Source: Lacipirellula limnantheis (lineage in GTDB: Bacteria > Planctomycetota > Planctomycetia > Pirellulales > Lacipirellulaceae). Taken from it: DNA of 64,000 bases. The DNA is taken from positions 4,989,786 through 5,053,785 of the forward strand of contig NZ_CP036339.1 of NCBI RefSeq assembly GCF_007746075.1, in the 5' to 3' direction. Positions 35,061-42,959 of this stretch are shown one piece after another. Position numbers and translations under genes: made by a program. Numbering within the stretch: position 1 is the first letter of the stretch; every line of letters starts with the position of its first letter. The notes beneath the pieces are model-generated. The model was not told where the DNA came from, searched no databases, and was given only the letters and a program-made list of their open reading frames with translations.

Positions 35061-36344
35061 TCACGCGCTCTTGGTCGCCGGCGGCTCGTCGTTGAACAAC
35101 TTCGCACGCCCTTCGACAATATCGTCCGTCACCACGTAGCGGCTGCCGCGCGGCTGATCGGGGAGTTCAAACATGATGTCGAGCATCACCCCTTCGATGA
35201 TCGACCGCAGGCCGCGGGCGCCCGTTTCGCGTTCGGCGGCCTTGTGGGCAATCGCCTGCAGCGCCTTATCGGTGAACTTCAGGTCCGCCTCTTCCATGGC
35301 GAAGAGGTGTTGGTACTGTTTCGTCAGCGCGTTCTTCGGTTCCTTCAGCACGCGAACCAGCGAATCCGCCTCGAGCGGCCGCAGCGAGCTGATCACCGGC
35401 AAGCGGCCGATCAACTCGGGAATCAAGCCGTACTCGATCAGGTCGTCGCTGTTCACCTGAGCCAGCAGATCGCCCACGCTCAAATCCGAAGCATCCGAAG
35501 TCGATTGCCCAAAGCCCATCGACCGCTTGCCGAGCCGCTTGCTGACGATGTCCTGCACGCCGTCGAACGTACCGCCGCAGATGAACAAGATGTTCGTCGT
35601 GTCGATCTGAATGTACTGCTGCTCGGGATGCTTCCGCCCGCCTTGCGGCGGCACGTTGGCCGTGGTCCCTTCGAGCATCTTCAGCAAGGCCTGCTGCACG
35701 CCTTCGCCCGAGACGTCGCGGGTGATCGAGACGTTGTTGCTCGTCTTGCCGATCTTGTCGATCTCGTCGATATACAGCACGCCGCGCTGGGCCGCTTCGA
35801 TGTCGAAGTCCGCCGCATGCAGCAACTTGAGCAGCAGGTTCTCTACGTCTTCGCCGACGTAGCCCGCTTCGGTCAGCGTGGTCGCATCGCCAATGGCGAA
35901 CGGCACGTTCAGGCTGCGGGCCAGCGTCTTGGCCAGCAGCGTCTTGCCGCAGCCGGTCGGGCCGACGAGCAAGATGTTTGACTTGTCGATGTCGACTTCG
36001 GCCTCTTCCTCGGCGGCCATCAGTCGCTTGTAGTGGCTGTGAACCGCCACGGCCAGCACGCGCTTCGCGGAGTCCTGGCCGATCACGTACTGATCGAGCT
36101 CGGCGACAATCTCGCGAGGGCTGGGGATCTTCGTGAAGAGTTGTTTGCTCGATCCGCGGCGCTTGCGCTCCTGGTCGAGAATCGATTGGCAAAGCTCAAT
36201 GCATTCACCGCAAATGTAAACGTCGCCCGGGCCTTCAACGAGGGGGCCAACGTCGCGATAGCTCTTGCGACAGAACGAACAGAACGCGTTTTTCTTCGAG
36301 GCGCCGGTCCGTCGTCCGCCGGTCAGGTCCCTGCTGGAGGGCAT
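35061..36344 (-). CDS. clpX: ATP-dependent Clp protease ATP-binding subunit ClpX
   Basis: A 427-residue AAA+ unfoldase that feeds substrates to ClpP. The N-terminal zinc domain (CSFCRKS..., CGECIELC), Walker A GPTGCGKTLLAKTLA, Walker B VLYIDEIDKIG, sensor and Arg-finger segments (GLIPELIGRLP) and the C-terminal ETGARGLRSIIE are all intact. The ClpP-docking tripeptide, IGF in E. coli, is MGF here (LGKRSMGFGQ). The pore loop GYVGEDVEN is normal. No clpP or tig neighbours are in the window. Transcription ends at the hairpin at 34964-34999. Confidence 0.98.
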   Translation of the reverse strand: MPSSRDLTGGRRTGASKKNAFCSFCRKSYRDVGPLVEGPGDVYICGECIELCQSILDQERKRRGSSKQLFTKIPSPREIVAELDQYVIGQDSAKRVLAVAVHSHYKRLMAAEEEAEVDIDKSNILLVGPTGCGKTLLAKTLARSLNVPFAIGDATTLTEAGYVGEDVENLLLKLLHAADFDIEAAQRGVLYIDEIDKIGKTSNNVSITRDVSGEGVQQALLKMLEGTTANVPPQGGRKHPEQQYIQIDTTNILFICGGTFDGVQDIVSKRLGKRSMGFGQSTSDASDLSVGDLLAQVNSDDLIEYGLIPELIGRLPVISSLRPLEADSLVRVLKEPKNALTKQYQHLFAMEEADLKFTDKALQAIAHKAAERETGARGLRSIIEGVMLDIMFELPDQPRGSRYVVTDDIVEGRAKLFNDEPPATKSA

Positions 36345-36686
36345 GCGAGTCTCCTTCCGAGTGTGCGTGCTTGAGGGGCATCACCGTCCCTCAAACCGTC
36401 GCGATTTCGTCCAAAGTTGTCGCTCGATGGGAGTCTCGTCAGCGCGACCGGGGAAGCGTCCCCTGTTCAGAAGAGCCAGGCCCCTCTGCCGCCAATTGCC
36501 GATTCGCTCCGTCATCTGGCCCTGCGCGACATCCTTGGTGCGCCGGCTTCGAGCCCTACACGCGTTCAACTACGCAGCGCCTGGGCGAGTCGTTCATCGA
36601 CTCAACTCAGGCTCCGCTTCAACATCTGCTCAGCCCGCCGAACAACCGCGACAGGCGGTGTTCGCAGCAGCTTGGGGGTTTCAGGC
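36345..36686. other. Upstream region of clpX
   Basis: No gene, clear promoter or repeat was recognised. The open frames here are short, Arg/Ser-rich and lack start signals. Confidence 0.45.
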
Positions 36687-36962
36687 CTAACCCGCGCCGC
36701 TGTTATCCTTTAACTCAGCCTTGAGCTCCGTTGCTAGCTTCGACTTTATTGTTCGGAATTCCTCGTCGCTCAAACCACCCCGGTCATACAGTTCCCGGAA
36801 GTTTGACATCATCTGGTGACGGTCTAGCTTGTCCTGTGCGGCGCGACCCCGATACCTTCGCGCCACGGCGAGCACGATGGCCGTTAAGGCGAAGATCACG
36901 GCGAACAGCAGCGCCGCTTTCGTCAGGCTCTCAACCGCCGGAGACGCATAAGCCAGATACAT
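36687..36962 (-). CDS. Single-helix membrane protein with SHOCT-like C-terminus
   Basis: A 91-residue protein. One membrane helix (LTKAALLFAVIFALTAIVLAVARRY) is followed by a basic stretch and a SHOCT-like module, NFRELYDRGGLSDEEFRTIKSKL (about 53-75). The SHOCT module is a short C-terminal helix pair linked to oligomerisation. The role is unknown. It is transcribed on the same strand as clpX but 340 bases away. Confidence 0.75.
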   Translation of the reverse strand: MYLAYASPAVESLTKAALLFAVIFALTAIVLAVARRYRGRAAQDKLDRHQMMSNFRELYDRGGLSDEEFRTIKSKLATELKAELKDNSGAG

Positions 36963-37305
36963 GCCGTCGCGCCGCCGCGCAGCTCGCGACGCCTCTCATA
37001 ACCGTTACCTCTTGCCCTTCCTCACATTATGACGGCGCCGCCAGCATGAGTCCAGCGAACGACGTCTCATCCCCAACCCGTCCGCCCCGACAACTCCCTC
37101 GCCACCAACGACGCCCCGTCAGCCGCGGTAGTTAGCGCGCAATCCCGCCGCGAGCCGCGGTGCGCCCCCCCCACCGACTCGCCACGCCTATAACCGCGCC
37201 TCAGCGCGGAAATGTCATCCCCTCCCCCGCCTTCGCCGATAACGCTATCAGGCTACGAATGCGCGCACGCCCCGCCCCGACCTCGTACCGTTCGGACCCG
37301 CCCCC
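36963..37305. other. Divergent intergenic region
   Basis: It lies between the SHOCT gene and the large secreted protein. The sequence is C-rich on the plus strand (runs of CCGCCCC). No repeat, promoter or gene was recognised. Confidence 0.45.
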
Positions 37306-39315
37306 ATGCGACGCCCCCCAGGCGACTCGCTGCCTTCCCCACCGAGCCCGCGACGACGGCGCCCGGACGAACTGGCGCTTGCGCTCGCGATCACGTTAGC
37401 CCTCCAACTCACGCTCCTGACGCCCGCCCCCGCCCAAGCCCAACTCCCCGAGCCGAGCTACTGGCGCACGCGCGTTTTCTTCATCCCCTACCAGCCGACA
37501 GACGCGGCCCCCTTCGCCTCGCCCGTCGACAAGGTGCAACTCCTCGTCTCCCGCGGCGGAGACCAGCAGTGGGCCGTCCTCCAAGAGGCCGAACCCCGCG
37601 TCCGCGGCTTCAGCTATCACGCCCCCGTCGACGGCGAATACGCCTTCGCCGTCCGCACCATCAACCGCAAGGGCGAAGCGACCCCCGCCACGATCGCCCA
37701 ACCCCAAATCCGCGTCGTGGTCGACACGGCCCCCCCATCGCTCCAACTCTCCGCCGCTCCCGACATTTCCGGCCGGATCATCCTCCGTTACGAAGCCCGC
37801 GACTTGCAGCTCAAGCCCGAGACCGTTCGCCTGGAAGCCCAGACCGACGGCGCGACGTGGCAGCGCATCGCCACCGGTCCGCCGGACTTGTCGCAACCCG
37901 ACCGCGTCGTCGGCCAAGTCGCCTGGAAGCCCCCCACCAGCGCCGGCGCCTTGAAATTCCGCGCGACCATCGACGACCGCGCCGGCAACCAATTCAGCAC
38001 GCTCGCCGACGCCTCGCTCGTCAATCCCCTCGCTCCCACGCTCGCCGGCCCCACCCTCGCCGATCCGCCTGCTTCTCAGCCGCTTGCCAGCTTGCCGTCA
38101 TCCACCCCCACCCTCAACGGCCCTACCCTCAACGCGCCCGCCGGCAACCCCTTCGGCAGCACCGGCGTCGATCCCTTCGCCGCGTCATCGCCGAGCGCGA
38201 ACCCTGCCGCCGCCGCTGCCCAGCCGCTCGCCGGATTAGGGCCACCCGCGCAAGAATGGACCGCCGCCCCCAGCGCCGCGCGCGCGGCGAATTCACCCGC
38301 CGCACCGCAGACCGCCGCGCCGTCAACCAGCCCGTTCGCCGCCGCCGCTGCCGCGACGCCAGTCGCGCCGCCCCTCTGGCCCGACAGTCGCACCCCGGCG
38401 CGCTTGGTCGCCGACAACGGCGCCACCCCCTCCCCTGCCCTTCCCTCGCGCGACCTCTTCGGCGCCCCGCCGCTGGTCGGCGGCGGATCGGGATACGCCA
38501 GCAACTCAACCGCCAACGGTTTGCCGCCGAACCCTTTCCAATCAGCCTCGGCGTCGCCGGTCACGCCGCTCGGCCAGCAAACCATCCCCAACCCTCCAAA
38601 TTGGTCGGCGCCCGCCAGCGATCCGCCTGTCGACGCCGCCGGCACGCGCTGGGTCAACTCGCTCACGTTCGACGTCGACTACGACCTCCAAACGGTCGGT
38701 CCCTGGGGCGTCTCCAAGGTCGAGCTCTTCGCCACCCGCGACGGCGGCGCGAGTTGGGCTAACTTCGGCGCCGATCCCGACAACCGCAGCCCGATGCGCG
38801 TCGCCGTTCCCGCGGCCGGCCTCTACGGCTTCCGCCTCGTGGTCAACGGAGCCAACGGCGCTCCAGCCGCCACCCCCAATGCCGGCGACAAGCCCGAACT
38901 GGTGATCGGCGTCGACATGACCGAGCCGACCGCCGAGCTCCAGCCGGCCGAACTCGGCCAAGGCAACCTCGCCGACCACCTCATCATCCGCTGGAGCGCC
39001 ACCGACGATAATCTCGACGCCCGCCCGGTCGGCCTCTTCTATGCTAACAACCCCGAAGGCCCCTGGTCGACCGTCGCCACCGACATCGACAACAATGGCC
39101 AATACGCCTGGCGACTCCTGCAACAAGTCCCCGAGCGCCTCTTCCTCCGCCTCGAAGTCCGCGACAAGGCCGGCAACGTCGCCATCCGCCAGTCGCCGGC
39201 CCCGGTCGCGCTCAATCTGCCGCAACCCACCGGCAAACTCCGCAGCGTCCGCCCGGTGCAAGCCGAGCCCCAACGCTTCCGCACGGCGAGCGGGCAAGAG
39301 ATCCGCAATCAGTAG
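37306..39315 (+). CDS. Large secreted protein with a duplicated Ig-like/beta-sandwich unit
   Basis: A 669-residue exported protein. A basic, Pro-rich N-region precedes the signal helix (ELALALAITLALQLTLLTPAPAQA). Two copies of a two-domain beta-rich unit flank a Pro/Ala/Ser-rich linker (about residues 245-445). Copy 1 reads VDKVQLLVSRGGDQQWAVLQ..., PQIRVVVDTAPPSLQLSA and FRATIDDRAGN. Copy 2 reads VSKVELFATRDGGASWANFG, PELVIGVDMTEPTAELQPA and LRLEVRDKAGN. The D-x-AGN ending resembles bacterial Ig-like domains. It is probably a cell-surface or periplasmic structural protein. The stop is a TAGCCGCG repeat word. The barrel-protein gene follows 17 bases downstream. Confidence 0.82.
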   Translation: MRRPPGDSLPSPPSPRRRRPDELALALAITLALQLTLLTPAPAQAQLPEPSYWRTRVFFIPYQPTDAAPFASPVDKVQLLVSRGGDQQWAVLQEAEPRVRGFSYHAPVDGEYAFAVRTINRKGEATPATIAQPQIRVVVDTAPPSLQLSAAPDISGRIILRYEARDLQLKPETVRLEAQTDGATWQRIATGPPDLSQPDRVVGQVAWKPPTSAGALKFRATIDDRAGNQFSTLADASLVNPLAPTLAGPTLADPPASQPLASLPSSTPTLNGPTLNAPAGNPFGSTGVDPFAASSPSANPAAAAAQPLAGLGPPAQEWTAAPSAARAANSPAAPQTAAPSTSPFAAAAAATPVAPPLWPDSRTPARLVADNGATPSPALPSRDLFGAPPLVGGGSGYASNSTANGLPPNPFQSASASPVTPLGQQTIPNPPNWSAPASDPPVDAAGTRWVNSLTFDVDYDLQTVGPWGVSKVELFATRDGGASWANFGADPDNRSPMRVAVPAAGLYGFRLVVNGANGAPAATPNAGDKPELVIGVDMTEPTAELQPAELGQGNLADHLIIRWSATDDNLDARPVGLFYANNPEGPWSTVATDIDNNGQYAWRLLQQVPERLFLRLEVRDKAGNVAIRQSPAPVALNLPQPTGKLRSVRPVQAEPQRFRTASGQEIRNQ

Positions 39316-39332
39316 CCGCGAGGATAAGCGGA

Positions 39333-40154
39333 ATGCATCGCAAAAGTTGCACTTCCTTGTCACTTCTACTGATTTCATTTGCTGGATTAGCGTGGAACTC
39401 CGCCGCCTTAGCCCAGGAAGCTGAACCCGAGCACATCGAGACCGACCGCGATTCGTTCACACCCGCGACGGTTACCGCCGGCAACGGTCGCTTGATCGTC
39501 GAATCAGGCTATTCGTTCATCGATAACCGCAGCGTCCCCGAAACGCACAGCCTCCCTGAACTGATCGCCCGCTACGGGTTGAACGATTGGTTCGAGCTTC
39601 GCATCGGCTCGAACTACGAAGTCGGCGGCGCGTCGAACTCCATCTCCGGCGGCGGCGGAGACGACGGCGACTTCGACTCTGCTGAACTAGAAACCGAAGC
39701 GAAAGTCACTTACGGCTTCAAGGCGGCGCTCACTGAACAAGATGGTTGGATGCCCCGCAGCATCGCCATCGTGCAAGGCGCCACTCCCACCAGCGGCGTC
39801 GAGACGGCGACCCATGCGGTCGGCACGTACGCCTGGGGGTGGGAACTCGGCGAGATCTGGCTTTGGGATTCGGCGATTCGCTATGGCGACGGCAAAACGG
39901 AAGAAGATAATTTCGATCGCTGGGCGCCATCCACTGTCTTGAAGTGCGGCGTTGCCGAGCAGTGGAACGCTCACATCGAGTACTTTGGCATCTTCACCGA
40001 CGGACGCTCAGACGAGCTGACCCAATCATACGTCAGCCCCGGCCTCCACTATCTGGTGACGCCCGACTTCGAAGTTGGCGTCCGCATCGGCTGGGGCCTC
40101 AGCAACGACGCCGCCAACTTCTTCTCCAACGCCGGCGTCGGCGTTCAGTTTTAG
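39333..40154 (+). CDS. Outer-membrane beta-barrel protein of the phenol MetA degradation type
   Basis: A 273-residue exported protein with signal peptide (TSLSLLLISFAGLAWNSAALAQ). Mature residues show alternating beta-strands ending in aromatic residues (RLIVESGYSFIDN, WFELRIGSNYEVG, EAKVTYGFKAAL, HAVGTYAWGWELGEIWLWDSAI, WNAHIEYFGIFTD, SPGLHYLVTPDFEVGVRIGWG) and a C-terminal strand ending in Phe (NAGVGVQF), as in outer-membrane barrels. The opening ETDRDSFTPATVTAGNGRLIVESGY matches the family loosely annotated as phenol degradation MetA. It is probably a porin-like channel. It is likely cotranscribed with the upstream secreted protein. Confidence 0.82.
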   Translation: MHRKSCTSLSLLLISFAGLAWNSAALAQEAEPEHIETDRDSFTPATVTAGNGRLIVESGYSFIDNRSVPETHSLPELIARYGLNDWFELRIGSNYEVGGASNSISGGGGDDGDFDSAELETEAKVTYGFKAALTEQDGWMPRSIAIVQGATPTSGVETATHAVGTYAWGWELGEIWLWDSAIRYGDGKTEEDNFDRWAPSTVLKCGVAEQWNAHIEYFGIFTDGRSDELTQSYVSPGLHYLVTPDFEVGVRIGWGLSNDAANFFSNAGVGVQF

Positions 40155-40830
40155 CCGGCCGACAATAATCATGGCGCCGCCTATTGCAGCTCTCGGCTTC
40201 GCCAGAGGGTTGGTCACCACACCGGTCAACGTCGCCCCGCGTTGTGCTCTCTCCGGCAACGCCGCAACGACGATCCGCCATGTGGTCTAGCCAGAATCGT
40301 CCGATTCCCTTCCGCACGCTGGGCGCCATGCTTTCGCGGAGCGTAAGCATGTGGAGTCTCTGACCGCTCCGCGTCACTCGAACATGTCGACGCTCCGCGA
40401 CGACATGCCATCCAGCGTCGCTCCCTAAGTCATCATCGACGAAAAATCGATGCCCATGGAACAAGGCATTCGACTCAATCTCCGCCAAAGTCCAACAATG
40501 GTCGATCGCATCGTCCCAAGCGACGCCTTGAAATTGATTGAGCACCAAACGCGAAATCTCCCACACCTCCGCCTCGCCGGGGATGCGGCCGGAAACGTTG
40601 ACCACCACCGAGACGTCAGGCAGGCTCCCTAGAACCTCCCGAAGCATGATTAGATCCTCGTCCTCAGCCTCTGCCAAGAGATCGTCGTAGAATCCGAGAT
40701 AAAGCGACGCCGACTCGGCGCCGACGGGCCAACGCCACGCTTCGGGGCCATTTGCCTCGGCAATCTCGTAAAAGAACGCCGCAACTTCCTGCCGCGTGAC
40801 TCTGGTCAGGTTGAAAAATACTGATCGCAT
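40099..40830 (-). CDS. Hypothetical protein; C-terminal part probably repeat-derived
   Basis: The frame codes for 243 residues. The first 140 look like a genuine protein (MRSVFFNLTRVTRQEVAAFF, YLGFYDDLLAEAEDEDLIML, VSVVVNVSGRIPGEAEVW, FQGVAWDDAIDHCWTLAEIE). From about residue 150 the sequence passes through a pair of hairpin repeats (40327-40407) and becomes Arg/Cys-rich, then overlaps the convergent barrel gene by 56 bases. The natural C-terminus was probably replaced when the repeat inserted. The N-terminal domain resembles the small soluble proteins that serve as immunity proteins in other bacteria, but this is only an impression. No toxin gene is nearby. Confidence 0.55.
   Translation of the reverse strand: MRSVFFNLTRVTRQEVAAFFYEIAEANGPEAWRWPVGAESASLYLGFYDDLLAEAEDEDLIMLREVLGSLPDVSVVVNVSGRIPGEAEVWEISRLVLNQFQGVAWDDAIDHCWTLAEIESNALFHGHRFFVDDDLGSDAGWHVVAERRHVRVTRSGQRLHMLTLRESMAPSVRKGIGRFWLDHMADRRCGVAGESTTRGDVDRCGDQPSGEAESCNRRRHDYCRPAKTERRRRRWRRSWRRRC
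40327..40407. repeat. Pair of related hairpins inside the hypothetical gene's 3' part
   Basis: Hairpin 1 is CATGCTT-TCGCGGAGCGT-AAGCATG (40327-40351). Hairpin 2 is CATGTCG-ACGCTCCGCGA-CGACATG (40383-40407). The loops are reverse complements of each other, so the pair is an inverted repeat of a hairpin. Confidence 0.85.
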
Positions 40831-40922
40831 GTCAGGTCAAGCTTATCGGGATAGTTGTGATGCCATGACAACGCCAAACCGCCCAATCGAATCAGCGAGT
40901 TTCAGCCGAGACCGCGTCATCC

Positions 40923-41273
40923 TCATCGATCGAGTGTTCGATCAATCATCGCGTCAACAACCCGAATATCCTCTTCGTCGCCAGACCGTTGATACGTCGC
41001 CCTGTCTCCATTAACGACGATCGGTCCCACGACTGTACACTCTCCTTGCTGCCGCGCCGGCAGCCGGAAGATGCAATGCCCCGTCCAGCTTCGCCACATT
41101 TGCAGCGCAAATTCGTCGAGGCAGACGACCCACCTGTCGTCCATATCTTGAGGCCATACTCCTGCCCGTAGCTTCGCGGCCGAGTCCGGACTAAGCGTTC
41201 TCTCGTACTCAACTTCAATACGCGAGTCGCCCATCGGCATTACCTTCGACAACCAACGTTCACGGCTCGACAT
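40923..41273 (-). CDS. Small conserved-looking hypothetical protein
   Basis: A 116-residue soluble protein without signal peptide. The segment DMDDRWVVCLDEFALQMWRSWTGHCIFRL has the appearance of a widespread uncharacterised family whose members share a 'W..D.RW...........RSWTG.C.F.' core. That recollection has not been checked. VVGPIVVNGDRATYQRSGDEEDIRVVDAMIDRTL follows. It lies between two other short unknown proteins on the same strand. The base composition looks less GC-rich than in its neighbours. Function unknown. Confidence 0.6.
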   Translation of the reverse strand: MSSRERWLSKVMPMGDSRIEVEYERTLSPDSAAKLRAGVWPQDMDDRWVVCLDEFALQMWRSWTGHCIFRLPARQQGECTVVGPIVVNGDRATYQRSGDEEDIRVVDAMIDRTLDR

Positions 41274-41332
41274 ACGATCTTTCTTCCACAGAAATCAAGC
41301 AGTGTCTTCGACACTCCCCTCGAAGTCGTCTC

Positions 41333-41635
41333 TTAAGGCACTGGTCCAGATGACGCAGCCAGTTCGCGTAGTTCCTGCCAACACTCTTCATATCGTCGTA
41401 ACGTGAAATCAAGTCCCGGCACAGACCGGTCGACTCGGTCCATATAATACAGACGCTCCTTCTCAAAATAGTGCTCATGCCGCCGCTCGTTGGCTTCGCC
41501 AATCAGCGACGGCAAATTGTGGAGGTGTTCCGCCTCGATGGTGCAGTACTCGATCATTCCCAATAGGCCGGCATCTCGCAATCTCTGCAATCCATATTGC
41601 AGAATCCGAATGTAGATCTGATCGCGCTCCGACAT
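41333..41635 (-). CDS. Small hypothetical protein
   Basis: A 100-residue mostly helical soluble protein (RDQIYIRILQYGLQRLRDAGLLGMIEYCTIEAEHLHNLPSLIGEANERRHEHYFEKERLYYMD). The segment around AEHLHNLPSLIGEANERRH looks conserved. It lies between the other short unknown gene and the methyltransferase on the same strand, with short gaps on both sides, and the three may be one transcription unit. No function can be given. Confidence 0.6.
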   Translation of the reverse strand: MSERDQIYIRILQYGLQRLRDAGLLGMIEYCTIEAEHLHNLPSLIGEANERRHEHYFEKERLYYMDRVDRSVPGLDFTLRRYEECWQELRELAASSGPVP

Positions 41636-41698
41636 ATATTCGCTCCGATCGTGGCCAAGCTCGCCGCACCAGTTTACCGTGACGGGCGCGAACCTCCT

Positions 41699-42469
41699 TC
41701 ATTTACCGACGACATAATGCTCGCTAGCCGTCCGAATCTCAATTTGCCCATCGCAAGCATACCGATCAAACAACCCCACCAAAAACTCCCGCGGCAACAG
41801 CGGCAAGTAGTCCGCAAGTAGGAAGCGCAGAATTCGCATGCGGTTCGCTTCGCTATCCTCAAAAACCAGTTCATACGCCACCGACCGCTTGGCGTAGCTG
41901 GCCCCCAACTCCTGCAACGCCCCCTCAACGTCTTCGGCCACATGGTAGGGAACTTCTCTCCCCAACTCCCCAAACGCCGCGATCCAGAACTCAATCAGAG
42001 CGTTCGACCGCCCGGCGATCGCGGTGACGAACGTCCCTCCGGCCACGAGCGAGCCGATCAGCTTCGCCAGCTCTGCCCGCAAGTTCGGCACGTAGTAAAA
42101 GACGTGATTGGCCAGAATCAGGTCAAACGGCCCAGCCCCCTCCGCCGGCAGCGTCGCCGACTCGACGATCGGCGTCCCGCTGCGACTCGCCAACCGCTCG
42201 ACCGCCTGCCGCCGCACCGCATCGACCGGTTCCACCAGCGTCAGCGCCACCCGTTCGGGCGCCCAGCCAAGTTCGTCCAAGAACCGCTCCGTGAACGTCC
42301 CGGTCCCGCACCCGAAGTCGAGCATTCGCACCACGCCCGTCGTCGGCAGCCGACCGCGCAGCTCCTCCGCATACGCCCGCACGTCCTCACGGGCCTCCGT
42401 GGCATGACGCTCGAAGAACGAGTAGTCATCAGCAATCGCCCCAAAATCCTTCGCCGGGTTTTCGCTCAT
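41699..42469 (-). CDS. Class I SAM-dependent methyltransferase
   Basis: A 256-residue methyltransferase. Motif I is LDFGCGTGTF, followed by an acidic-loop segment LTLVEPVDAVRRQAVERL and motif IV FDLILANHVFYYVPNL. The C-terminal 90 residues (VEGALQELGASYAKRSVAYELVF..., FLLADYLPLLPREFLVGLFDRY) resemble the cap of small-molecule methyltransferases. The substrate cannot be told. It heads a run of minus-strand genes down to 40099. An inverted repeat lies immediately upstream. Confidence 0.85.
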   Translation of the reverse strand: MSENPAKDFGAIADDYSFFERHATEAREDVRAYAEELRGRLPTTGVVRMLDFGCGTGTFTERFLDELGWAPERVALTLVEPVDAVRRQAVERLASRSGTPIVESATLPAEGAGPFDLILANHVFYYVPNLRAELAKLIGSLVAGGTFVTAIAGRSNALIEFWIAAFGELGREVPYHVAEDVEGALQELGASYAKRSVAYELVFEDSEANRMRILRFLLADYLPLLPREFLVGLFDRYACDGQIEIRTASEHYVVGK

Positions 42470-42486
42470 CGCACCTCGGAGTTATT

Positions 42487-42586
42487 GATCTCTCGCAATG
42501 GCGCGAAGGCGCAAAGAAAAACGCAAAGAATTTCATTGGTCTTCTTTGCGTGGTCTCTGCGCCTCTGCGCCTTAGCGAGAGAAATC
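42487..42586. repeat. Inverted repeat, TCTCGCAATGGCGCGAAGGCGCAAAG family
   Basis: The left arm 42487-42530 contains CTCGCAATGGCGCGAAGGCG and the right arm 42541-42586 contains CTGCGCCTTAGCGAGAG. The arms are over 40 bases each with mismatches, and the spacer is only about 10 bases. Confidence 0.88.
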
Positions 42587-42667
42587 TCAGTCACTACTAG
42601 GAAACACCGTGTCCCGCCTGGCCAAAAATAGTTGCGCGCAAACCACCCCCAATATGATAACGTGGCC

Positions 42668-42735
42668 GTAGATTAGGCTTTCAGCCCAGTTATGCCGCGG
42701 TGTGCTCCCCGTCAGGCTAGAAAGCCCGATCTAAT
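42668..42735. repeat. Inverted repeat, GTAGATTAGGCTTTCAGCCC family
   Basis: The left arm 42668-42687 and right arm 42715-42735 pair with a few mismatches. It is related to the element at 34152. Confidence 0.7.
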
Positions 42736-42959
42736 TTTGCGACTTTTGCGTGCCGACTCGTCAATCGAAAAAACGCAAAATTCGCTTCCATAGACGACGT
42801 TGCTTTTGTAAGAAAACCTCGGAAATTGCCGAACAAAATCGCCGCTGACAGCCGGCTAAACGCCCGAGTTTTGCGGCACATTAATGGGGCCCCCCGTCAT
42901 CGCACGCAAAAGCAAAATTAACCAGCAACTAGCAACTCGCAACTCGCATCCAGCGCCTA

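Larger units (their letters stand above)
42470..42959. other. Repeat-filled divergent region upstream of holA
   Basis: It contains the inverted repeats at 42487-42586 and 42668-42735 (CGTAGATTAGGCTTTCAGCC / GGCTAGAAAGCCCGATCTAA). Next is an AT-richer stretch (42735-42880) without recognisable features, then a half element CAGCAACTAGCAACTCGCAA at 42922-42956 that abuts the holA start. No gene seen. Confidence 0.65.

Noticed and set aside
36371..36724. Small frames upstream of clpX
   Set aside because: They are Arg/Ser-rich without start signals.
37212..38762. 516-codon Arg/Pro-rich frame overlapping the large secreted protein
   Set aside because: It is a frame-shifted shadow. The frame from 37306 has a signal peptide and repeated domains.
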